Origin: Thermoanaerobacterales bacterium
Lineage (GTDB): Bacteria > Bacillota > Thermosediminibacteria > Thermosediminibacterales > Tepidanaerobacteraceae
NCBI GenBank assembly: GCA_012839145.1
Contig: DUNY01000355.1
Location: forward strand, 1 to 14,836
Reading direction: 5' to 3'
DNA: 14,836 nt
The notes under the pieces were generated by a model, which was not told where the DNA came from, ran no database searches, and saw nothing but the letters and a program-made list of their open reading frames with translations. Below, one piece after another: positions 1-6,009 of this stretch (the stretch's first letter is position 1; each line of letters starts with the position of its first letter). The translations under genes and the position numbers were made by a program.

Positions 1-7
1 CTCATTT

Positions 8-214
8 CTATTTATCTTCAAGGGTTTGTTCCACTTCCTTCATCTTTCCGTTTACTATGTCTTCAGAAATGTAGATTTGACCACAGCTTGGACATTTTGG
101 AAAATTATGTTTGAACTGGTATCCAAGATATTTGAATTTTACTTCCTGTATCTGTAAAGGCACATTACATTTAACACAGATAAGTTGTGCCGTTTTATTA
201 TCTTTATTTCCCAT
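8..214 (-). CDS. small four-cysteine (CxxC...CxxC) redox or zinc-ribbon-like protein
   Basis: A 68-residue protein with two CxxC pairs, CVKC near residue 13 and CPSC near residue 41. This spacing suits a zinc ribbon or rubredoxin-like metal knuckle. There is no signal peptide or membrane segment. The ATG at 214-212 has a good RBS (GGAAGGGA) and lies 2 bases after the stop of the 90-residue gene, so the two are translationally coupled. It closes the visible part of the operon with XdhC and a C-GCAxxG-C-C protein. From memory, small redox proteins of this kind (NCBI names such as CLJU_RS11820 or DVU_1557 family) occur in such clusters, but I could not check this. An electron-transfer or metal-handling role is inference. 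The ATG at 5-3 could begin the next gene, of which too little is visible to call. Confidence 0.8.
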   Translation of the reverse strand: MGNKDNKTAQLICVKCNVPLQIQEVKFKYLGYQFKHNFPKCPSCGQIYISEDIVNGKMKEVEQTLEDK

Positions 215-216
215 GA

Positions 217-489
217 TTAATTCCCTTCCATAATTTGTATTCTATGACAATAGGCGTTTAACAGGACGAAGTTGCTTTCATCCGGAGTATATTCCACCCA
301 GAAGGTCACCATCCCAATTGGTAGATGTGCAATAAATATATTTTCTCCGTCTATCCTAACTTTGTTACCGGTTTTCTCCGCATTCTCTATGACTTGCCTT
401 ATATGTCTAGGTAGTATCCCTTCATCCTCCAGTTTTTTCTCAAGCTCCCCGGGAATTATTATATTGAATTTATGTAAATCCTTAACCAT
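217..489 (-). CDS. 90-residue protein of unknown function in molybdoenzyme accessory operon
   Basis: A 90-residue soluble protein that I do not recognise. Its N-terminal half is charged and helical (EKKLEDEG, RHIRQVIENAEKTGNKV). Its C-terminal half looks like beta strands (IFIAHLPIGMVTFWVEY) and has a single cysteine in YCHR near the end. The ATG at 489-487 has a strong GGAGGG ribosome binding site about 6 bases upstream. It lies 22 bases after the C-GCAxxG-C-C gene and 2 bases before the four-cysteine gene, so it is clearly cotranscribed. The helix-then-sheet layout, with a conserved-looking aromatic strand, suggests a small partner protein rather than an enzyme. That is inference from composition and position only. 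Confidence 0.75.
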   Translation of the reverse strand: MVKDLHKFNIIIPGELEKKLEDEGILPRHIRQVIENAEKTGNKVRIDGENIFIAHLPIGMVTFWVEYTPDESNFVLLNAYCHRIQIMEGN

Positions 490-511
490 CTGATTCCCTC
501 CATCAATACTT

Positions 512-937
512 CTATTCTAAAATTTCTTCAAGAATCTCCATAGCATAAGCAATGACACCGGGGCAGAAATTCATGATAGTGTTGTTTTCCATTAGGATTT
601 TCATATCCTCTGGGACAGATACATTATAGCCTAATAGTTCCTGACAAACCAGTGAGTTGTATTCCTCAAGAAACTTCTTCTTGAATTGTGCTGATTTCCT
701 TTTTGCCTCTGCTTGAGAAGCATAGGGTAAATAGTTGCCATACTTTAGTCCCAAAACCATCAAAGCTCCCGTTACAGCTCCGCATGTATCACCACTGCCC
801 ATTCCTCCGCCAAAACAGGTGGCGACCTTATTTGCCATTTCAGAATCCAAACCTAAATCCTCAGCAAAACTACTTAATACAATTTGTGAGCAGTTAAAGC
901 CTTCATCGAGCAATTTTGTTATATCAACATCTTTCAA
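512..937 (-). CDS. C-GCAxxG-C-C family (putative redox-active) protein
   Basis: A 141-residue protein with the cysteine pattern of the C_GCAxxG_C_C family: FNCSQ near residue 15, CFGGGMGSGDTCGAVTGA around residues 42-59, VCQELLG near 97 and NFCPG near 124. These cysteines are thought to bind a metal or take part in redox chemistry; the exact function is not established. The start is TTG (937-935): it has AGGAG 8 bases upstream and no usable in-frame ATG lies nearby. The gene ends 22 bases before the 90-residue gene and begins 35 bases after xdhC, within one operon. I recall this family (for example the DVU_1555-like group) beside molybdenum aldehyde oxidoreductase accessory genes, which fits the context here. 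Confidence 0.85.
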   Translation of the reverse strand: MKDVDITKLLDEGFNCSQIVLSSFAEDLGLDSEMANKVATCFGGGMGSGDTCGAVTGALMVLGLKYGNYLPYASQAEAKRKSAQFKKKFLEEYNSLVCQELLGYNVSVPEDMKILMENNTIMNFCPGVIAYAMEILEEILE

Positions 938-972
938 CCTTATCGCTCCTTCACCTATTGTTCATACCGAGA

Positions 973-2007
973 TTATTCTTCCTTGAGCTCTTCAGCTTTT
1001 GTGGCGCGAACCATGATAAGTTCACCGGCAATGCTTATGGCTATCTCAGCAGGTGTTTCCGCTTTTATTGATAATCCTATGGGTGTGTACACTTTATCAA
1101 TGATGTGCTGTGGGATGCCCTCATCCAGCAGTTTAGCGTTTATAGCTGCTATCTTTTTCCTGCTGCCTATTACTCCTACATAATATGCATCCTTACGAAG
1201 GACTTGTTTCTGAACAATAAAGTCAAAATTATGTCCTCTTGTCATTATGACAACGTAATCGTTCTTGCCAATCTCAACATGGTCCGATATTTTGTTAAAG
1301 TCAGCGGTTATTAAATCATAAGCCATTGGAAAAATATCCCTGCTGCTAAACTCCGGTCTATCATCATAAACTACACAGCGAAATCCGATATGGGTAAGAA
1401 TCGGGACCAGCTCCTGGGCTACATGCCCACCGCCGAATATGATCACTTTTCCTGACTGTACCAGGGGTTCAGAATAATATTGTCTGCCGTCTACTTCGAA
1501 TTGAGTAGCTCCGGTCCCAAGAAAAGGCCTCACCTTCTGTTCATCTATTTCCAATCCTTTGATTCCTAGGTTTCTGCTGTAAAGGCCCATACTCCATACC
1601 ACTTTTTCTGTAATATCCAGGATTATCCATGAATCTTCATCCCGTTTCAGAATATCCAGTATCAGCTCAACAATATTTAGAATTTCACTATTTTCATGGG
1701 AAATATATTGTAAATATACTACAACATCTCCACCACAAATCATTCCCAGGTCTTCTACCTGATTTGGCTTGAGCAAGAAGCTTTTCATTCCGGATTTTTT
1801 TTCTTCAATAATCTGTTTGGCAAGATTTTGACACTCATATTCCACCATTCCACCACCGATGGTCCCTATGAGCCTGCCATCTTTACCAACAAGCATTCTG
1901 GCGCCTGCGCCTCTTGGTGTTGAACCGGAGCTTGCAAGCACGGTAACCATCACCACGTCTTCACCATCCAGCATACATTTTTTCAATGTACTAAAAAGAT
2001 TCTTCAT
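973..2007 (-). CDS. XdhC/CoxI-family molybdoenzyme maturation factor
   Basis: A 344-residue XdhC-type protein. The N-terminal XdhC_CoxI domain shows the typical VTVLASSGSTPRGAGARML stretch (about residues 23-41), GTIGGGMVE (about 48-56) and MICGGDV (about 89-95). The C-terminal domain is a Rossmann-like fold starting at IIFGGGHVAQ (about 189-198), with DDRPEF and GVIGSRKK further on. Family members bind sulfurated molybdenum cofactor and help insert it into xanthine dehydrogenase-type enzymes. A longer reading from ATG 2028 exists but lacks an RBS. The ATG at 2007-2005 has a near-perfect AGGAGGG six bases upstream, so it is preferred. No xanthine or aldehyde dehydrogenase subunit is visible, so the client enzyme must be elsewhere. 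Confidence 0.9.
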   Translation of the reverse strand: MKNLFSTLKKCMLDGEDVVMVTVLASSGSTPRGAGARMLVGKDGRLIGTIGGGMVEYECQNLAKQIIEEKKSGMKSFLLKPNQVEDLGMICGGDVVVYLQYISHENSEILNIVELILDILKRDEDSWIILDITEKVVWSMGLYSRNLGIKGLEIDEQKVRPFLGTGATQFEVDGRQYYSEPLVQSGKVIIFGGGHVAQELVPILTHIGFRCVVYDDRPEFSSRDIFPMAYDLITADFNKISDHVEIGKNDYVVIMTRGHNFDFIVQKQVLRKDAYYVGVIGSRKKIAAINAKLLDEGIPQHIIDKVYTPIGLSIKAETPAEIAISIAGELIMVRATKAEELKEE

Positions 2008-2143
2008 CCTGGTCCCTCCTGTTTTCATGTATTTTTGAAACAGTCCATTTCATAAATTCTTCCACGTCATATTTTCCCATCCAAATTGTGCCCAGTATAT
2101 TCACTTGCATTTTTTTGATAGCAAGAGAATTACGCTCTGGCAT
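1991..2143 (-). CDS. possible 50-residue coupled small protein upstream of xdhC
   Basis: The 154-bp gap between the nucleotidyltransferase gene and xdhC holds an open frame of 50 codons. It runs from ATG 2143-2141 to a TAG that overlaps the first codons of xdhC. An inner ATG at 2110 would give 39 residues. The predicted product is protein-like and charged (IWMGKYDVEEFMKWTV, then a K/R/E/D-rich end). The ribosome binding site of xdhC lies inside this frame, so translation could be coupled. Neither start has a clear RBS of its own, which is the main argument against it. It may be a real small gene, a remnant or chance. Confidence 0.3.
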   Translation of the reverse strand: MPERNSLAIKKMQVNILGTIWMGKYDVEEFMKWTVSKIHENRRDQDEESF

Positions 2144-2182
2144 TTAGTCAATTATCATGATAGTAATATTTCTTAAATATGC

Positions 2183-3145
2183 TTATTCATCCCGATGATT
2201 CTGATAACTTGAGAAATGCTTATGAAAATTTAATTTAACAAATTGATTCACTTCTTCCTTAAATTTCTGATAAGTTTCCAGAAATATATTTGCTTCCTCT
2301 GTCAATCTTGAGCTTCCCCCACCTACACCTCCTGCCTGGCTTTCCACCAATGGAAATGTCAGATGGTTTTCAGCAATCTTAATGATCTTCCAGCCGGTAC
2401 TGTAAGAAATCCCCATATTTTCGCAAGCCTCACTAAGGGAAGTGTTCTGTGAAACCATCTTCATCAGGTCTGCAACAATATCGTCGAAAAATTCTTCTTT
2501 ACGTCTTAAACTTATATTTATGGAACAGGTTATAGGGTGCTTTAATATGGAGTTCTTTACATGTTTTTTGAGTAAATGGTAATCTTCAGGTTTATCCGCA
2601 TCAATGATCATCCCTATGTCCTGAAGCTCAATAACTTCCTTCTTGCCGGGAAAAGCATCAATCGCACCCTTTAGCCCTTTGTCTCCATGGTACGACAAGA
2701 GTTTGGGTATTACTTCATTTTTTATCAGTATTGGATGACCACCTTTTCCCTTATTTGAAGGTATCAGAATATCACAGTTATGGCAATCCATATACCCAAT
2801 CATTGAAAACAGGCTCTGACCGGAAAAAAGAGGGACATCTGCGGGTAAAAAGAACACCCGATCTGTCTTATCCTTTATGTAATTAAGTCCCATGCTTGCA
2901 GAGTAGTACATGTCCGTATGAGCATATTTTTCATTCTTTATGCATATTACATCAAGCTTTGATAAATGATTGGACAGCTGCTTAGCATTCTTCCCTGTAA
3001 TAACAACAATTGTCGAAATTCCGGAAGACTTAAGTGTTGATATTGTTGTTTTTATTACTGTGGAACCTCCAAGCTGCAACATTGGTTTAAATGATGTCAT
3101 TTTGGAATATAACTCTGCAGCTGCTACAACAGCTCCGATTTTCAT
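2183..3145 (-). CDS. MobA/MocA-like nucleotidyltransferase fused to a ModE-type HTH domain
   Basis: A 320-residue two-domain protein. Residues 1-190 are an NTP transferase of the MobA/MocA/IspD-like superfamily. The nucleotide-binding loop (about 5-27) is modified (AAAELYSKM where AAGxSxRM is usual), but the lysine-containing FKPMLQLGG follows. LPADVPLF (99-106) holds the metal-binding aspartate and GGHPIL lies at 135-140. Residues 220-300 match the winged helix of ModE-type regulators: EACENMGISYSTGWKII (239-255) and FPLVESQAGGVGGGSSRLTEEA in two parts (264-285). The enzyme half probably nucleotidylates molybdopterin (CTP-dependent, MocA-like); the other half may bind DNA. It is the first gene of the operon. 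Its ATG has a GAGGGGGTG ribosome binding site 5 bases upstream. Nucleotide and DNA specificity are unknown. Confidence 0.88.
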   Translation of the reverse strand: MKIGAVVAAAELYSKMTSFKPMLQLGGSTVIKTTISTLKSSGISTIVVITGKNAKQLSNHLSKLDVICIKNEKYAHTDMYYSASMGLNYIKDKTDRVFFLPADVPLFSGQSLFSMIGYMDCHNCDILIPSNKGKGGHPILIKNEVIPKLLSYHGDKGLKGAIDAFPGKKEVIELQDIGMIIDADKPEDYHLLKKHVKNSILKHPITCSINISLRRKEEFFDDIVADLMKMVSQNTSLSEACENMGISYSTGWKIIKIAENHLTFPLVESQAGGVGGGSSRLTEEANIFLETYQKFKEEVNQFVKLNFHKHFSSYQNHRDE

Positions 3146-3166
3146 ACTTTCACCCCCTCAAACCAT

Positions 3167-3194
3167 ATTCTATTGTCCTTAACCAACAAAACAA
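3167..3194 (-). promoter_or_regulatory. candidate sigma-A promoter of the molybdoenzyme accessory operon
   Basis: On the minus strand, TTGTTT (3194-3189) and TAGAAT (3172-3167) are separated by 16 bases and end about 20 bases before the ATG of the nucleotidyltransferase gene. The -10 box has one mismatch to consensus; the -35 box is poor. Position is the best argument. Confidence 0.3.
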
Positions 3195-3215
3195 TTAATT
3201 ACTTCTATAACTATT

Positions 3216-3237
3216 GATTGGTTTTAAAAAACTAATC
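3216..3237. promoter_or_regulatory. imperfect 22-bp palindrome, possible operator
   Basis: GATTGGTTTT-AA-AAAACTAATC is an inverted repeat with 10-base arms and one mismatch. It lies just upstream of the candidate promoter of the nucleotidyltransferase-HTH gene and 4 bases after the stop of the 86-residue ORF. It could be an operator, possibly for the ModE-like domain encoded next to it, or a weak AT-rich terminator. No long T tract follows on either strand. Confidence 0.3.
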
Positions 3238-3241
3238 GTTT

Positions 3242-3502
3242 TTAAAAATAAAAGCCGACACAAATGCTCAAATTCTTATAACAATCAAATTTATATATAC
3301 ACGCAAATGGTATGAAATTGCCGGTAGAGAGAGTGGGATTTGCACGCCGATATGTCATTAAATGCATAACGATTTCCGGAACGACCACTTTAACCCGCTC
3401 AGTCATCTCTCCATGCAGCTGATAATAAATATTATAACTTTGATTTTCCAGCTTTGCAAACTGTTTCATAACAGGGATAGTCAAGTTGTTTAGAATAATC
3501 AT
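3242..3502 (-). CDS. hypothetical 86-residue protein
   Basis: An open frame of 86 residues that I do not recognise. The first 60 residues are protein-like (MKQFAKLENQSYNIYYQLHG, VKVVVPEIVMHLMTYRRANP). The last 20 (CYKNLSICVGFYF) are unusual and may be read-through of a damaged gene. The ATG at 3502-3500 has a proper AGGAGA ribosome binding site 9 bases upstream. A plausible promoter lies before it. It is an orphan on the minus strand between the spore gene group and the molybdoenzyme accessory operon, 96 bases before the latter starts. It could be a small real gene or a truncated one. Confidence 0.4.
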   Translation of the reverse strand: MIILNNLTIPVMKQFAKLENQSYNIYYQLHGEMTERVKVVVPEIVMHLMTYRRANPTLSTGNFIPFACIYKFDCYKNLSICVGFYF

Positions 3503-3529
3503 AATAAATAATCTCCTAATGATAACTCT

Positions 3530-3558
3530 ATTGTATCAAAAGGAGAATCTCTTGTCTT
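3530..3558 (-). promoter_or_regulatory. candidate sigma-A promoter for the 86-residue ORF
   Basis: On the minus strand, AAGACA (3558-3553) is followed by a 17-base spacer and TACAAT (3535-3530), 28 bases before the ATG. It has two and one mismatches to consensus. Confidence 0.35.
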
Positions 3559-3704
3559 TTTATTTTAAAATTGTCCATTATACTACAAGATATATGACGT
3601 TTAACACCTAGTCGCCCATTAATAACTGCCGCCTAAACTTATCATATGGTTTTTATGCTGAGGTGGCAGAGCAGTCACCTATATCACTTTCATTGCTATG
3701 ACAC

Positions 3705-4109
3705 CTAATTGTCAAAAATCATATTGATTTTAGGTTTTTGGGTTTCGTCTCCTTTAGTTTTCCTGCTACTGTCATTATTTTGCTTGTCTTCTTGTTTTTC
3801 GCCGGTTTCTTTTGACTGGATTTTTACAAGCTTGCCTTCATAGTTTATTCCAATACTAAGCATCCCGCTTAATTCTTTAACATCAATGGCATCCAGGTTG
3901 AATTCAATTTTATCCGCATGCATATGTTCCACTATCATTTTATCAATGAAATGATTTTTATCCGCAAGAATCCGCTCCAGTTCCTGCTGTCTTTTTTCCA
4001 TATTTGAAAGGCGGTCATATAGGTCTTTTATGCTTTTATCCTTAATTGGCCTTTTGTGGAATTTTTTTAATTTGTGGGCAAGGTTTGATATAAGGTCCTT
4101 TAGGTTCAA
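3705..4109 (-). CDS. GerPC-like spore germination/coat protein
   Basis: A 134-residue soluble protein with a basic N-terminus, a short coiled coil (SNMEKRQQELERILADK), and then the segment HMHADKIEFNLDAIDV followed by KELSGMLSIGIN. This segment resembles the signature end of Bacillus GerPC (a KIEY-FDQL-V-LEGTLNIG-like pattern), from memory. The C-terminal tail is charged and rich in K, E, D, N and Q. In bacilli GerP proteins lie in the spore coat and let germinants pass. The frame opens with GTG at 4118, but that codon is part of the AGAGGTG ribosome binding site, so the TTG at 4109-4107, 6 bases downstream, is the more likely start. It is divergent from genes for GerPA/PF-like repeat proteins, which supports the call. 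Confidence 0.65.
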   Translation of the reverse strand: MNLKDLISNLAHKLKKFHKRPIKDKSIKDLYDRLSNMEKRQQELERILADKNHFIDKMIVEHMHADKIEFNLDAIDVKELSGMLSIGINYEGKLVKIQSKETGEKQEDKQNNDSSRKTKGDETQKPKINMIFDN

Positions 4110-4184
4110 GAGTTTCACCTCTTATAAAGATTTTAAACACTGCTTTTTTATTTATCTAATAAGGTCACATCTTATCTGTTCTGT

Positions 4185-4201
4185 CATAATAATATAGTAT
4201 G
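4185..4201. promoter_or_regulatory. overlapping divergent sporulation-type -10 elements (candidate)
   Basis: The plus strand reads CATAATAATATA from 4185, with ACA at 4167-4169, 15 bases upstream. The minus strand reads CATACTATA (4201-4193), which fits the CATAnnnTA -10 pattern of sigma-K promoters, though without a clear AC -35 at the usual distance. Placed between divergent spore genes, these could drive both directions in the mother cell. Consensus matching only. Confidence 0.3.
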
Positions 4202-4212
4202 GTAACTATGAT

Positions 4213-4230
4213 AAAAATACCTGTATTTTT
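4213..4230. repeat. perfect AT-rich palindrome AAAAATAC-CT-GTATTTTT
   Basis: Two perfect 8-base arms separate by CT just downstream of the candidate divergent promoter. It could be a regulator binding site or a small leader hairpin. No regulator is known from the sequence. Confidence 0.45.
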
Positions 4231-4252
4231 AACTGACTAACTTGGTGTAAGT

Positions 4253-4274
4253 CTCCCGCATCTTCAAGCGGGAG
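4253..4274. repeat. CTCCCGC...GCGGGAG hairpin in the leader of the spore genes
   Basis: CTCCCGC and GCGGGAG form a 7-bp GC-rich stem around ATCTTCAA. No T tract follows on the plus strand, so it is not a classic terminator. The motif resembles the terminal hairpins of IS200/IS605-type elements, so it could be an insertion scar. It could instead stabilise the roughly 170-base leader in front of the 89-residue gene. A second hairpin (AGTTCT...AGAACT, 4303-4323) follows. Confidence 0.4.
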
Positions 4275-4370
4275 TCAAACGCCAATTATATCATTCATTC
4301 GCAGTTCTCAAATTTTAAGAACTTGCTTCAAAGGAATGCCCGGCCATCAATTATATTTGGAGGTATTTTC

Positions 4371-4640
4371 ATGGCAGGGTTTTGTTTCAACATAAATATA
4401 GGTTCTATTAATATCGGTTCAATAGAAAATGCCTCAGCTTTCAATATAGGGAGAAATTTCTTGAGGGAATTTGACAGTATGACTAAAACAAACCAAGGTT
4501 TAGGTAATATTTCCGGGAGCAATAACTCCTTTCCCAGCAACACCAATTATGTGGAAGATCCTGATGGATTGGATATGTGGTGCGGATCTCCCGATGGCCG
4601 GGAAAAAGAAATGATTGATAGGTTAAAAGAAATACTTTGA
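4371..4640 (+). CDS. GerPA/GerPF-like small spore protein (one repeat)
   Basis: An 89-residue protein. Its first 65 residues follow the same pattern as the repeats in the two downstream proteins: INIGSIENASAFNIGRN, then a TK-N-GLG turn, a glycine/serine/asparagine stretch, and NYVEDPDGLD. This layout matches the GerPA/GerPF-type domain, which ends in a DPDVxD-like motif. The C-terminus (REKEMIDRLKEIL) is a short helix unique to this protein. The ATG at 4371 has TTGGAGG 7 bases upstream; the frame is open from 4323 but has no RBS there. It is the first gene of a plus-strand operon: the Hsp20 gene starts 21 bases later. Function in the spore coat or germinant access is inferred. Confidence 0.65.
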   Translation: MAGFCFNINIGSINIGSIENASAFNIGRNFLREFDSMTKTNQGLGNISGSNNSFPSNTNYVEDPDGLDMWCGSPDGREKEMIDRLKEIL

Positions 4641-4661
4641 TTTTTTCGGGGAGGGGTCAGC

Positions 4662-5192
4662 TTGTTTTTTGATAAGGAATGGATGGAAAACTTAATTGAG
4701 TTACAGAAAAAATCTCGGGAGCTTTCTGAGGAGGTAACTTGGCCCAAGGAATATGTGGACGTTATTATGCAGGCAATAGAAAACAGTTCTAAAAACCCCG
4801 GTTCCTTTAAAGCGCCGGATTATACTCAAGGATTTAATGATTTGTGGAATATTGGAATTCAATCCACTTATGAGGATATCTACGAACCGAAAATCAATAT
4901 TACGGAAACTGTTAAAGCCATACTTGTTAAAGCAGCTATTCCCGGTATCAAAGATAAGAACCATATCTCTGTTAAAGTATATGGTAATATCGTTAATATT
5001 TCCGGCAAGACAAGCAAAAGTGTGCAAGGAAAAGCTGAAAATACTGTTTTATCTTTTAACAGGAGTATCCCCCTGCCGGCTGAAGTGGACTCACAAAAGT
5101 CTACGGCCAAATATTGGGATGGAATACTGACACTGTACCTGCCTAAAGCCACTGAGGCACAATCAAGAATAATTGAAGTGAGTTTTTCTTGA
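4662..5192 (+). CDS. Hsp20/alpha-crystallin family protein, probably spore-associated
   Basis: A 176-residue protein. Residues 1-70 are a helical, family-specific N-terminus. Residues 75-176 form an alpha-crystallin domain: INITETVKAILVKAAIPGI (78-96), VKVYGNIVNISGK (104-116), FNRSIPLPAEVD (132-143) and the hallmark DGILTLYLPKA (153-163). The C-terminal IxI/V oligomerisation motif seen in classic small heat-shock proteins is absent; the protein ends IIEVSFS. The start is TTG at 4662 with GGAGGGG 5 bases upstream. Among spore formers, CotM, CotP and GerT are small heat-shock-type coat proteins. Its position between GerPA/PF-like genes suggests a similar coat role rather than general chaperone activity. 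It lies 39 bases before the next gene, same operon. Confidence 0.82.
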   Translation: MFFDKEWMENLIELQKKSRELSEEVTWPKEYVDVIMQAIENSSKNPGSFKAPDYTQGFNDLWNIGIQSTYEDIYEPKINITETVKAILVKAAIPGIKDKNHISVKVYGNIVNISGKTSKSVQGKAENTVLSFNRSIPLPAEVDSQKSTAKYWDGILTLYLPKATEAQSRIIEVSFS

Positions 5193-5231
5193 TTGATGTT
5201 TTAAGGATGAGAGTAGAATTGAGGGATTTTC

Positions 5232-5477
5232 ATGACCATATCAATTCTTTTTAATGCTATAAATGTGCTTAACATGCAAACAAATTCAGTTGTCACAATA
5301 GGAGAAAATGCTCAAACCGGTTGGGACTCTCACAGCAAGGTCAATACCGGCAATGGTTCTTTTCTCGGTATGAGCTTAAATTCAACCAATTTGGTAGCTA
5401 TATTTGACCCTGATGTAATTGACGCTCCAATAAATGATCAGGATATTAAACCCTCTTGGCAGATACAACAGGTATAA
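5232..5477 (+). CDS. GerPA/GerPF-like small spore protein (one repeat)
   Basis: An 81-residue protein consisting of one repeat unit: MQTNSVVTIGENAQTGWDSH, SKVNTGNGSFLG, SLNSTNLVAIFDPDVIDAP and INDQD. The SK-NTG-GSF turn and the closing DPDVID are close to what I recall of GerPA/GerPF (SKT-GSFNTG ... DPDVxD). It is clearly homologous to both halves of the next protein, especially at WDSHSK/WDAHGK and PINDQDxKP. The ATG at 5232 has GAGGG 6 bases upstream. The stop lies 13 bases before the next start. It probably contributes to the same spore structure as its neighbours; whether it forms mixed complexes with them is unknown. Confidence 0.7.
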   Translation: MTISILFNAINVLNMQTNSVVTIGENAQTGWDSHSKVNTGNGSFLGMSLNSTNLVAIFDPDVIDAPINDQDIKPSWQIQQV

Positions 5478-5490
5478 AGGAGAAATCAGA

Positions 5491-6009
5491 ATGGCCGGTA
5501 AGGAAAATCAAATTGTGATCAGTTTCGCAGGTCTGACAGTTACTTCAATTGGCCCCTCCAGCGGTGTATTCATAGGGAAAAACAATGCCATAGGCTGGAG
5601 TGCTCATGGCAAAAGCAATGCAGGTTTGGGTTCTGTAAGCGGTAAAGTCTTGCATAATATAAATGTAGTTTATGACAATGACTTGATTGATTCTCCCATT
5701 GATGACCGTGATTTGATTGTTGATAATGATGTATGTTTCACACCACAGATGAATGAACCCACAGATATAAGTTTTGATGATGTAAATGTTACTTCTCTGG
5801 CTGACAATGCTATTATATCAGTAGGAAAAAATAAGCAAAGCGGATGGGATGCACACGGTAAAGCTAATACCGGTATCGGCCCCTACTTTGGAAATAGTTT
5901 CACATCCGGTAATATAAGCGTAATTACTGATGATGACATGGTAGATTCGCCCATCAATGACCAAGATTTTAAACCAAATATATCTCCCGGCTCCCCTATT
6001 TCTGGGTGA
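5491..6009 (+). CDS. tandem-repeat GerPA/GerPF-like spore protein (two repeats)
   Basis: A 172-residue protein made of two repeats, residues 8-76 and 93-162, joined by a short acidic linker. Both keep the pattern V-T-S, then IGKN or VGKN, W-AHGK, N-G-G, and D-D-DSPI-D-D. The second repeat is closest to the single-repeat gene upstream, which suggests duplication within the locus. The ATG at 5491 has AAAGGAG 7 bases upstream; the frame is open from 5434 but overlaps the upstream gene. The last codons and the TGA stop (TCT GGG TGA) lie inside the REP-like repeat that follows. The tail SPGSPISG may therefore be repeat-derived and the original end altered. No signal peptide is present, as expected for coat proteins made in the mother cell. 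Confidence 0.7.
   Translation: MAGKENQIVISFAGLTVTSIGPSSGVFIGKNNAIGWSAHGKSNAGLGSVSGKVLHNINVVYDNDLIDSPIDDRDLIVDNDVCFTPQMNEPTDISFDDVNVTSLADNAIISVGKNKQSGWDAHGKANTGIGPYFGNSFTSGNISVITDDDMVDSPINDQDFKPNISPGSPISG

Noticed and set aside
3146..3241. Molybdenum-cofactor riboswitch upstream of the nucleotidyltransferase-HTH gene
   Set aside because: The leader is short and AT-rich, with only one simple palindrome and none of the multi-helix structure such a riboswitch needs.
4323..4370. N-terminal extension of the 89-residue spore protein
   Set aside because: The TTG at 4323 has no RBS, while the ATG at 4371 has TTGGAGG at ideal spacing and starts the repeat domain.
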